Positions 8,436 through 15,416 of a stretch of DNA of 18,281 bases are shown here, piece after piece. This DNA comes from Bacteroidota bacterium (lineage in GTDB: Bacteria > Bacteroidota > Rhodothermia > Rhodothermales > UBA10348). Below the pieces are notes generated by a model. The model was not told the DNA's origin and ran no database searches. It worked only from the letters and a program-made list of their open reading frames with translations. The stretch lies in NCBI GenBank assembly GCA_018623785.1, contig JAAZVD010000003.1, positions 1 through 18,281 of the forward strand. The letters run 5' to 3'. Within the stretch, counting starts at the first letter, position 1. Each line of letters starts with the position of its first letter. The translations under genes and the position numbers were made by a program.

Positions 8436-9524
8436 CTATCCGACGGCAGATGTCAACGCGTCCAAAAATGCCTTGTTCTCAGAAGGCGTTCCGCTGGTAA
8501 CACGCAGGAATCCCTGCAGCTCATCGTATCCTCCCATATTTCGGACCAGTACATCGCGCTCGGTAAGTTTCCGGAGCAGCGCATCGGCATCCACTCCCGC
8601 ACGGAACAGGACAAAATTGGTGTCCGTGGGAAGCACTTCGATTTCGTCCATGGAAGACAGTGCCTGGTGCAGCGCTGCCGTATATACCTTGATCTGCTCC
8701 ACCCGGTCGCTCACAAGCTCCTCGTGTCGCAACAATAGCAGACCTACCTGCTCAGCCAGCCGATCCACCATGAAAGGAAGTCGGGATTTCATCATCTCCG
8801 CAACGACCTCGGGTCGGGCAATGAGATATCCCAGTCGCAGGCCGGCCAGACCGAAGGCTTTGGAAAGGGTACGCAGGATGATGACATTCGGATACTTCAT
8901 CTGGAGGTCCAAGGCTGAGCCCTCAGGGTTGAACTCATGGTAAGCTTCATCGACCACCACGAATCCGCTCGACGCTTTCACGATCCGTTCGACGTCTTTC
9001 TTGGGGATGGCCAGTCCCGTCGGATTGCTGGGCGTGGTCAAGATTGTGAGCTTGGGTTCGTGCTCTTGTATGGCCGCGATGATGGCATCTACGTCCACTT
9101 GGTAGGTATCCGTACAGTTCACTCGCACCGGTATTCCGCCGTGCAAGCGGACCATGGACGCATACAGGGAGAACATGGGTGAAGGCGTGATTACAGGCGT
9201 TCCATTCGTAATCAGACACATCCCCAAGGTGTAGGTCAGTTCGTTGGAACCGTTACCAACCAGCACACTCCCTGCTTCAACACCACAGTGGCTTTCGATG
9301 GCCTGAATCAGACGGATTGGTTGTTCAGACGGATAGCGATTGAAGTCAATCTGAAAAAAAGCCTCCAGCAACTCTCGCTTCATGGCCGGCGGCAGATCGA
9401 AGGGGCTTTCGTTCTGATTGAGCTTGACCGACACCGGACGTGCGCCGGGTACCAGGTATGGTTTCTCGGCTCGAACAGTGGGCCTGAACAGATTCAGGAG
9501 CTGCTCGGGAAAGGATTTACTCAT
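8436..9524 (-). CDS. hisC: Histidinol-phosphate aminotransferase
   Basis: 362 aa, class I/II (fold type I) PLP aminotransferase. HisC converts imidazole-acetol phosphate plus glutamate to histidinol phosphate in histidine biosynthesis. Seen are KLNQNESPFDLPP at about 35-47, RYPSEQPIRLIQAI, VGNGSNELTYTL, TPSNPTGL at about 164-171, VDEAYHEF at about 191-198 (PLP-contacting Asp and Tyr) and the Schiff-base lysine in TLSKAFGLAGLRLGY (Lys222). Length and order are normal. The start is an ATG at 9524, 28 bases after the DUF3276 gene. No other his genes are visible, so it stands apart from a his operon here. Because HisC-like enzymes also act on aromatic amino acids, another aminotransferase specificity cannot be excluded. 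Confidence 0.88.
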   Translation of the reverse strand: MSKSFPEQLLNLFRPTVRAEKPYLVPGARPVSVKLNQNESPFDLPPAMKRELLEAFFQIDFNRYPSEQPIRLIQAIESHCGVEAGSVLVGNGSNELTYTLGMCLITNGTPVITPSPMFSLYASMVRLHGGIPVRVNCTDTYQVDVDAIIAAIQEHEPKLTILTTPSNPTGLAIPKKDVERIVKASSGFVVVDEAYHEFNPEGSALDLQMKYPNVIILRTLSKAFGLAGLRLGYLIARPEVVAEMMKSRLPFMVDRLAEQVGLLLLRHEELVSDRVEQIKVYTAALHQALSSMDEIEVLPTDTNFVLFRAGVDADALLRKLTERDVLVRNMGGYDELQGFLRVTSGTPSENKAFLDALTSAVG

Positions 9525-9552
9525 GAAAGCCGGCTGGACACGTCAATAGGAC

Positions 9553-10035
9553 TCAATAGGAGCCTTCTTCATCGGACCAGTCCTCGCCCTGTTCCCCGTC
9601 TGGCCTGGAAACCTCGGGAAGACCGCGAAATTCATAGTCGGGAAGACATTCTTCCTTGACGTAGTCCACTACATCGTGCATCGCTGATACGAATTTGCCG
9701 AAGTCCTCCTTGTAGAGGAACAACTTGTGCTTTTCGTACCGATTCTCTCCGACCTTTTTGCTTTCCGTGATGGTCAGGAAATAATCCTCTCCCGAGCGGG
9801 TAGACTTGACGTCGAAGAAATAGGTCCGCTTGCCGGCAGGCACCCTTTTGGAGAAGACCTCGTCCCGATACCGTCCCCGTCGACCCTGGCGGCGTCCCTC
9901 ATCGGAGGAGAAAAAGGCACTCTGATCATCCTCCTCGTAATAGTCGGCTCCCTCGAAATCCTCGTCCCCGTAATCGGCGTCGACTGCCTCATCGTCAAAC
10001 GCTTCGTCCTCGTATTCCAGCTCGTCCTGGCTCAT
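9553..10035 (-). CDS. DUF3276 family PUR-alpha-like nucleic-acid-binding protein
   Basis: 160 aa from the ATG at 10035. The conserved block at about 57-136 (RDEVFSKRVPAGKRTYFFDV, then DYFLTITESKK, then KHKLFLYKEDFGKFVSAMHD) is the DUF3276/PUR domain typical of Bacteroidota, a Whirly-like fold that binds DNA or RNA in characterised relatives. The first about 45 residues are strikingly acidic (many D, E and Y), followed by a basic RRQGRRGRYR patch; the C-terminus is acidic again. The reading frame extends 31 codons further upstream to an ATG at 10128, but that stretch runs across the perfect hairpin at 10087-10117 and does not resemble the family. The ATG at 10035 is preceded by GAGGG at a suitable distance. 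It is followed by hisC after 28 bases. A role as an RNA/DNA chaperone or regulator is inferred from the family. Confidence 0.85.
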   Translation of the reverse strand: MSQDELEYEDEAFDDEAVDADYGDEDFEGADYYEEDDQSAFFSSDEGRRQGRRGRYRDEVFSKRVPAGKRTYFFDVKSTRSGEDYFLTITESKKVGENRYEKHKLFLYKEDFGKFVSAMHDVVDYVKEECLPDYEFRGLPEVSRPDGEQGEDWSDEEGSY

Positions 10036-10038
10036 CGT

Positions 10039-10043
10039 ACCCT
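10039..10043 (-). promoter_or_regulatory. Ribosome-binding site that supports the DUF3276 start at 10035
   Basis: On the minus strand GAGGG precedes TACG-ATG, a Shine-Dalgarno-like match with short but acceptable spacing. It favours the 160-aa product over the 191-aa extension. Confidence 0.45.
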
Positions 10044-10086
10044 CGGGCCCCGACCCGGTGCAGACTGTGTTGGGTGGTAACGTATA

Positions 10087-10117
10087 CAGCGCCCCGGCGC
10101 TTTGCGCCGGGGCGCTG
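10087..10117 (-). promoter_or_regulatory. Perfect 14-bp hairpin in the leader of the DUF3276 gene / after pnp
   Basis: CAGCGCCCCGGCGC and its exact reverse complement flank a 3-base loop, giving a very stable GC-rich stem of 14 bp. It sits in the longest intergenic gap of the window (10036-10210), about 94 bases after the pnp stop and about 51 bases before the DUF3276 ATG. No T tract follows on either strand, so it is not a classical intrinsic terminator. It may end pnp transcription, stabilise mRNA, or regulate the DUF3276 leader. The rest of the gap shows no recognisable promoter or small gene. Confidence 0.6.
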
Positions 10118-10210
10118 GAAATATGCATACATCGTCAGCAAAAACGCAAAGGGCAGATTCAACGTTCGCCCGTCGGGCCTTCGCAACGATTCCCGGTGCC
10201 TTGTTGCAAT

Positions 10211-11056
10211 TCAACGTCCGGCCCCCGTCTGCTTCACGATGGATCTGACAAGACGTTGCAAGTCATGCCGCACCCGCCGACCGACCTCCAGTACCTCTTG
10301 ATGATCAAGGGTCTCTTGCCCAAGACCCGCCGCAAAGTTGGTAATCGTGGACAGTCCGAGGACTTTCATTCCCAGCGAACGGGCAACGATTACCTCTGGC
10401 ACGGTGCTCATACCCACCGCATCCGCTCCCATCGTGGCAAACATGCGGATTTCGGCCTTTGTCTCGTAGCTGGGACCGAGCGCCCAGAGGTAGGTCCCGC
10501 TTCGGGTGGTTATCCCCAACGCATCAGCCACAGACCGCGCAGTCTCGGTCCAGGCTCGATCATAGGGTATGCGGTCTTTTTCCACGGGTGCGGAGGAAAT
10601 CTTCTTGGGCGTCGGTATCTGGCGGAAGGCAAATGCAATATGGTCCGTAATCCACATGAGGGTTCCAGGAACACACTCCGGGTGAATACCACCGGCGGCA
10701 TTCGTTATGATCAGCTTCTTGACGCCCAATCCTGCCAGTAGACGGATCGGATACGTGGCGTTTTCAACGGTATGCCCCTCGTAGACGTGTAATCGTCCCT
10801 GCACAAAAACGATAGGGATCTCTTCCAGAAATCCGAAGATCAAACGGCCTTCATGACCTTCAACGGTCGATTCGGGATAGCCCGGAATGTCCGATGTTGA
10901 GACAACAACAGGATTCTCCATGACCGCGGCCAATTCCGCCAACCCGGATCCAAGTACAAGCCCGATCCGTGGGCGATCCAGGGGGCTTTTCACGACGCTC
11001 CCGAGAAAGGTCAGGGCATCTGGATGAAGGTTCAGATGGTCAGTGGATTGGTCCAT
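10211..11056 (-). CDS. Purine-nucleoside phosphorylase (trimeric PNP/MTAP family)
   Basis: 281 aa. It phosphorolyses purine ribo- and deoxyribonucleosides to the base and (deoxy)ribose-1-phosphate in purine salvage. Motifs are IGLVLGSGL (phosphate-binding loop, about 31-39), VQGRLHVYEGH at about 85-95, ITNAAGGIHP at about 117-126, GPSYETKAEIR with the base-binding Glu198, GMSTVPE at about 215-221, and STITNFAAGL with Asn240. These are the residues of the low-molecular-mass trimeric class, so inosine/guanosine are the likely substrates. The start chosen is the ATG at 11056, which overlaps the phosphatase stop as TGATG; a GTG one codon upstream (11059) is equally open. Tight overlap implies translational coupling to the membrane phosphatase, an odd pairing with no obvious functional logic. 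MTA phosphorylase is the nearest alternative. Confidence 0.88.
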   Translation of the reverse strand: MDQSTDHLNLHPDALTFLGSVVKSPLDRPRIGLVLGSGLAELAAVMENPVVVSTSDIPGYPESTVEGHEGRLIFGFLEEIPIVFVQGRLHVYEGHTVENATYPIRLLAGLGVKKLIITNAAGGIHPECVPGTLMWITDHIAFAFRQIPTPKKISSAPVEKDRIPYDRAWTETARSVADALGITTRSGTYLWALGPSYETKAEIRMFATMGADAVGMSTVPEVIVARSLGMKVLGLSTITNFAAGLGQETLDHQEVLEVGRRVRHDLQRLVRSIVKQTGAGR

Positions 11057-13707
11057 CACGCCCTTCGCTTGATGACAGCCATCGTCATATCGTCTGTTCT
11101 TCCCATGCCCTCGATAAAGTGATGTACGTCTTCGGTCATGAGGCGAAGAATCGTTGCAGCGGAGCGTTCTCCAATGTCATTAACCTTGGTCACAAGTCTG
11201 TCGTCTCCGTACAGGGATCGTGCACGATTCATGGCCTCTGAGAATCCGTCCGTATAGAAGATGAGGGCGTCACCGGGCTCCATCGTAATGGTCTGCTCCT
11301 CAATCGAGGTGTCAAATTGGGAACCCGTTGTAAACCCGATTGCCATACCGCGGGGGCGCAGTGCCTCGGAAGTTTTGTGCGCGGAACGGTACCAGATTAC
11401 GGGGTTGTGGCCTGCCCGTGCAAAGGTAAACGTGCCTGTCGATGGATCTATTTCACCATAGACTACCGATATGAACGTTCCAGAAGGGGCATTTTGGTAG
11501 AAAAGGGTATTGAGCCGGCGCATCACATCGGCTGGTGACAGACCAAGGCGCGTCAGAGTCTGCACGATACCCTTGACCAGCGTCATGAAGAAAGCAGCCT
11601 GTATACCTTTGCCACTGACATCTCCCAGGATGAAAGCCAGGCGTCCGTCCTCCCGCTCGATGAAGTCATAGTAATCGCCGCCCACCTCGTTGGCCGAAAG
11701 GCACATCCCGGCTATATCGAGCCCATCGATCTCCGGCATGGCTCGTGGTAGGAAGAACGACTGTACCTGATGAGCAATTTCCAGCTCCCCGCGAACACGT
11801 TCCTCCTTTGCCATCTCGCTTACGTATTCCGGTACATAGGTTGTTGCTTGTAAGCCCGTCTGACGGCTCGAAATACCGACGAAGCCCACTATCAGGAGCG
11901 ACATCAGAAAGAGTCCCCCCAAAAGAACATCGATCCAGGCAGGGGTACCTCCGACCAGGTACCCTTCGTTCAACTGCCACATCACTTCTGAGATGAAAAG
12001 CGCTGTCAACACCGTCAGGATATCATAGCGAATCCAGGCAATAGCTAGCACAAGCGCCGAAAAACCGCCCCATAACAGCCCCAGTATTTGGGTTTCAAAA
12101 GTGACTGGGCCGGCACCGATAAATGCTCCTGTCACGGTCAGGAGGGCAACGGTCACGACTGTTCGATCACTCATGTGACGGACAACCGAGCTTACGCCTA
12201 CGACCCACAAGAGCGTCAGGAAATAGGCTGTCTCCAAGCCTCCAAAAACACCGCTCAAGACAGGGCGGAATACTGCGTTGCTCAGAAAATCAGGTCCGAG
12301 ATCGAGATGGAGATGTTCAAAGAGTGCCAGCGCCGCAGCTCCCAGACCCAGCAAAATACCCCCCAAGGCCGCACCCCGCACAAGAGCCGCCCCGGTTGGC
12401 TTGTTATGGAAATCTCCGTGCCGCAGCAGGATCAGCGTGCCCAGCTTTCCCTCCTCGTTTTCGCGAACCACGGAATCCGTTACACCCGCCAGCATGAAGA
12501 CAAACAGGGAGATAGCACCTGCAACGATAGAAAAAACGATCAGTCGGATGAGAAATTCGCCCCAGAGCGGAGCGTAAAAGAATACATCGGACAGAAACGT
12601 CGTGGAGGTAGCTGTTACGATGCCGCCCAGGATGCCAATGATCATGGCATCCACCAGTGCGGCCTTGAGATCCAAAAGCTGTGCGGATAGTCGTCTCAGG
12701 AAAACCACTACGAAACCAAGCGCTAATAGCGCAAACAGAACCACCTTAACGGCCTGAAGAGCACGAGATGCGGTGTCTACAATGGGCTGTGCGGTTTCAA
12801 ACGAAGGAGACATCCTGGTCAGTATCCCGGTAGAAGAGACCGTAATGTCCACTCGGATTCGCTGGCCAGCAATCGGTCGCTCTGCCTCAAACCCGATCCT
12901 GGCCATGCGGCCCCTGCTGCCGTTGGGTACCTCCACCGAGTCAACTCTCAAGCCCACGTTCCTGAATGCTGAGTTCCGGAGATGATACGTCCCGATAAGG
13001 GCCACATCTGTTGAATCAAGGGTAGTCCTGCGACCCTGCTGCAGTGCGTTCAGAGTCTCTTGCGCAGCTACCGAGTTGGTTTGGGACAGGTCAAAGGAAA
13101 GAGCCTTCTGGAAAACAGAATCGGCAATCTGAGCCAGCACAGTACGAGCTGCCTCATCGGCTATGCTGTCTGCGTGGGTTACTCGTGCCAGCGCAGCCCG
13201 GTTCACGCGCAGCTCCTGCGAGCCGTCGCGCATACCCGTTCGGCTTCCCAGATTGCGTAAAGCGAGGCGAGTACCGTCTTGAGCGAGTTCGACTTCGAGG
13301 ACGGCCCCCTGTTCGCTGATCAGCAGGGATTGGTCTGCGTCGGGCGCTGGACGGTACTTTACGAGCCAGTAATAAGCAGGCACCACATACCGGTTTCCCG
13401 TGGATAAGAATTCCACAGTCGAATTGCGTCCGAGGACATGCTGCAAGCTGAACAGGAGATCTTCCCGGCGGGTCAATGCTGCACTCGGGAGCAGATCACT
13501 TATCTCATGTCCTTGGGAGATGAGAAACGCATCTGCGGCATTGATGGCTTCCTCCTTCGATATCTCGTAGTCAGCGGTTGCATCCGGATGAACACGGGGT
13601 AACAGCCAAAGGAATACTACCACGCCCAAGACTCCAAGCAGGAGAAGCGCCCGGTCCCAGCCGGAAAAAAGAAAGGGAGTAGGAAGATCGTGTCGTTCCT
13701 TGGCCAT
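11056..13707 (-). CDS. Membrane SpoIIE/PP2C-type serine phosphatase with extracytoplasmic sensor and multi-spanning region
   Basis: 883 aa. Residues 19-37 are a first membrane helix. Residues 40-315 are a predicted extracytoplasmic region with two alpha/beta stretches that may be PepSY-like (low certainty). Residues about 318-612 hold around eight further hydrophobic segments. A helical linker follows (VRGELEIAHQVQSFFLP, about 638-654), then a PPM/SpoIIE (RsbU-like) catalytic domain at about 660-880. Metal-site motifs are all present: GGDYYDF (Asp678), GDVSGKG (Asp696), YTDGFSEA (Asp820) and TDDMT (Asp872-Asp873). Such phosphatases usually dephosphorylate an anti-sigma-factor antagonist (STAS protein) in partner-switching control. 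No STAS protein or serine-kinase anti-sigma gene lies in the window, so the partner is unknown. The start is an ATG at 13707, and the stop overlaps pnp by one base. The ligand or stress sensed is not evident. Confidence 0.85.
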   Translation of the reverse strand: MAKERHDLPTPFLFSGWDRALLLLGVLGVVVFLWLLPRVHPDATADYEISKEEAINAADAFLISQGHEISDLLPSAALTRREDLLFSLQHVLGRNSTVEFLSTGNRYVVPAYYWLVKYRPAPDADQSLLISEQGAVLEVELAQDGTRLALRNLGSRTGMRDGSQELRVNRAALARVTHADSIADEAARTVLAQIADSVFQKALSFDLSQTNSVAAQETLNALQQGRRTTLDSTDVALIGTYHLRNSAFRNVGLRVDSVEVPNGSRGRMARIGFEAERPIAGQRIRVDITVSSTGILTRMSPSFETAQPIVDTASRALQAVKVVLFALLALGFVVVFLRRLSAQLLDLKAALVDAMIIGILGGIVTATSTTFLSDVFFYAPLWGEFLIRLIVFSIVAGAISLFVFMLAGVTDSVVRENEEGKLGTLILLRHGDFHNKPTGAALVRGAALGGILLGLGAAALALFEHLHLDLGPDFLSNAVFRPVLSGVFGGLETAYFLTLLWVVGVSSVVRHMSDRTVVTVALLTVTGAFIGAGPVTFETQILGLLWGGFSALVLAIAWIRYDILTVLTALFISEVMWQLNEGYLVGGTPAWIDVLLGGLFLMSLLIVGFVGISSRQTGLQATTYVPEYVSEMAKEERVRGELEIAHQVQSFFLPRAMPEIDGLDIAGMCLSANEVGGDYYDFIEREDGRLAFILGDVSGKGIQAAFFMTLVKGIVQTLTRLGLSPADVMRRLNTLFYQNAPSGTFISVVYGEIDPSTGTFTFARAGHNPVIWYRSAHKTSEALRPRGMAIGFTTGSQFDTSIEEQTITMEPGDALIFYTDGFSEAMNRARSLYGDDRLVTKVNDIGERSAATILRLMTEDVHHFIEGMGRTDDMTMAVIKRRA

Positions 13708-13744
13708 GAGAAACAGGCTGAGTCAGCAGACGGCAGGTCGGTGG

Positions 13745-13775
13745 AATCCGGAATATCGGTTTTTTGATCCGGATT
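13745..13775. repeat. 8-bp inverted repeat between recX and the phosphatase gene
   Basis: AATCCGGA (13745-13752) and its exact complement TCCGGATT (13768-13775) are separated by 15 bases in the 107-base gap between the recX stop and the phosphatase ATG. Each arm also contains a small self-complementary TCCGGA core. It could be an operator for a dimeric regulator or a weak hairpin terminating recX; a GC-rich imperfect hairpin at about 13788-13804 lies closer to the recX stop. Confidence 0.3.
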
Positions 13776-13814
13776 ATGTGGGTTTTCCGGGGTCGGCCCC
13801 TGGATTACCACCAG

Positions 13815-14489
13815 CTACGACCGTCGCTGGCGAAGCGCCTCCCGAATTTCACCCGCTTCAAATCCTCTGCGCGACAAGAACCCGATTATTTTTTGCTCCT
13901 GTTTCCGAGCGTCCCCCTCATGGCGGTATCGGTGCTGAGCCTTGCTCAGTTGGGTGGCCAATTGATCAGCTACCTCCTCCTGGGTGCAGACCTGAGCGAC
14001 GACTCCACGGGCCATATCAGGGGAGATACCTTTCTGTATAAGCTCCATCTCCAGACGCCGTGGGCCGAATCCTTTGGATCGTTGCCGGGATGCCGCCCAT
14101 TGTTCAGCAAAGCGCTCATCATTGAGGTATCCCAACCCACTCAGCCGATCCATGACCTGTTCCGCAACGGCCTCCGTTACCTGCAATTCGTGTAAGCGCT
14201 GCCTGATTTCAGAGGACGATCTCGGGCGATAGGCCAGGTAATCCGCACACCGCTTCATGGCTTTGTAGTACTGGTCTCCCGCGAGAAGGGTACGACAGGT
14301 TTCCTCATCTAGCTGCATTCCCTTCTTGAGGCCGTGGTCGGCCACTAGGTTCATGTGGATACCGAACGCAAATGCGTTGTCCAGATAGAGACTGCATCGC
14401 TCCTGGTCCTTTTTCTGCACCTGGATAGCAGTGATGGTACCGCCTCCGGGGGGCGGTGTCGGCTGTTCTAGAGGGCGAATGGATCGCAT
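13815..14489 (-). CDS. recX: RecX-family regulatory protein
   Basis: 224 aa, cytoplasmic. RecX binds RecA filaments and modulates recombinase activity. The three-helix RecX repeats are visible: CADYLAYRPRSSSEIRQRL at about 81-99, then GLGYLNDERFAEQWAASRQR and KGFGPRRLEMELIQKGI at about 118-155, and KIIGFLSRRGFEAGEIREAL at about 200-219. The N-terminal 70 residues are a beta-rich extension (ITAIQVQKKDQERCSLYLD), common in Bacteroidota-type RecX. The start is an ATG at 14489; a later start would lose this extension. It lies 30 bases after the lipoprotein gene and is not next to recA here. The stop is TAG, followed by a 107-base gap. The family assignment is secure; functional coupling to neighbours is not evident. 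Confidence 0.9.
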   Translation of the reverse strand: MRSIRPLEQPTPPPGGGTITAIQVQKKDQERCSLYLDNAFAFGIHMNLVADHGLKKGMQLDEETCRTLLAGDQYYKAMKRCADYLAYRPRSSSEIRQRLHELQVTEAVAEQVMDRLSGLGYLNDERFAEQWAASRQRSKGFGPRRLEMELIQKGISPDMARGVVAQVCTQEEVADQLATQLSKAQHRYRHEGDARKQEQKIIGFLSRRGFEAGEIREALRQRRS

Positions 14490-14519
14490 ACGCGTGTGTT
14501 TTGGGTGGAAGCTTTAGGA

Positions 14520-15416
14520 CTATCGAAGAACATCGACGCGTATGGAATCGGTGGATACACCACCAATGAATCCAAGCCCTCCGTTAACGTTCATGACAGG
14601 CTCTCGTCGGTCGGGGGCCTCCGTGCTTGTGATGAAGCGGGCAAACCGATCATCGCCCCGACGAAGTACGACTCGCAATGAATGAGCCGGCAGCGGGCTG
14701 TCGGGAGAGCCTACCGGGACGGCATACACGCCTTCCCATTGTAAGGACCCATTATCAAGATTCTGAGCCGATGATTCGGTAAATACTTCTGAGGGCAGCA
14801 GGAAGAAATCAATCAGGGATGAAGAAAAGGCATTTTCGGGTTGCAGTCGTGTCTCCATCCAACCATCGAAGGAATCATCTTCCCAGGTAAGTGACACCTG
14901 GACCGGATAAATGTACCCGGTTGTTGCATTAACGGCCAGATTGAGGGAGTCCAATCCGACATTGAGCGAGTCGATCAGAACGGCCGAAATAGGGCGATCA
15001 GGTGCGGAAACACGGATATCCTGCAGTGTGACTTTCGGTGGCATCACGCCAGAAGCCCTGAGTGATGTTTCCGGAGCCTCCACCCTCACATCGAATAGGG
15101 CTCCCTCAGTAGCAGGCACACCGCCAGAATCGACCGGTAGAAACCACAAAGGGGCGTCCGGATTGCGCTCGTACGCGATGATGCGATCGTCTATGACGAC
15201 TTTCAATTGTGTCCCGGCGGGCGCCGGCTCCGGAATAAGCGCATCCGTCAGGCTACGGGTTGTGCTGATACGTACGGGAGGCATGGGGGCGGCCGTGTCA
15301 AACCAGGCCTCGACTACCAGGGACCTGTCGTACGATGGAGATACTGCATCGCACCCAGCCACCAGGGAAATCAGTACCAGGACAAGCGGAAAGATATGTA
15401 TCCTGAATGGGTTCAC
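14520..15416 (-). CDS. DUF4249-type outer-membrane lipoprotein, partner of the TonB-dependent receptor
   Basis: 298 aa. It has a type II signal peptide with lipobox LVAGC (Cys22), so it is a lipoprotein. The mature part begins with a strand like SLVVEAWFDTAAPMPPVRIS, then TLR-like turns, VVIDDRIIAYERN, and a Thr/Ser-rich beta pattern followed by MPPKVTLQDIRV. This fits DUF4249 proteins, which are commonly encoded directly after STN/carboxypeptidase-regulatory-like TonB-dependent receptors in Bacteroidota. The start is a GTG at 15416 that overlaps the receptor stop in GTGA, so translation is probably coupled and roughly stoichiometric. Its likely role is to work with the receptor at the cell surface, for example as a lid or ligand-binding partner; that is inference. 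The ligand is unknown. The DUF4249 assignment is by pattern and not certain. Confidence 0.72.
   Translation of the reverse strand: MNPFRIHIFPLVLVLISLVAGCDAVSPSYDRSLVVEAWFDTAAPMPPVRISTTRSLTDALIPEPAPAGTQLKVVIDDRIIAYERNPDAPLWFLPVDSGGVPATEGALFDVRVEAPETSLRASGVMPPKVTLQDIRVSAPDRPISAVLIDSLNVGLDSLNLAVNATTGYIYPVQVSLTWEDDSFDGWMETRLQPENAFSSSLIDFFLLPSEVFTESSAQNLDNGSLQWEGVYAVPVGSPDSPLPAHSLRVVLRRGDDRFARFITSTEAPDRREPVMNVNGGLGFIGGVSTDSIRVDVLR

Noticed and set aside
10036..10128. 31-residue N-terminal extension of the DUF3276 protein
   Set aside because: It would be translated through the perfect hairpin, is unlike the family, and a Shine-Dalgarno-like GAGGG precedes the inner ATG at 10035.
13788..13804. GC-rich imperfect palindrome after the recX stop
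   Set aside because: The stem is only about 4 bp plus 2 bp across a bulge, too weak to list as a terminator on its own.
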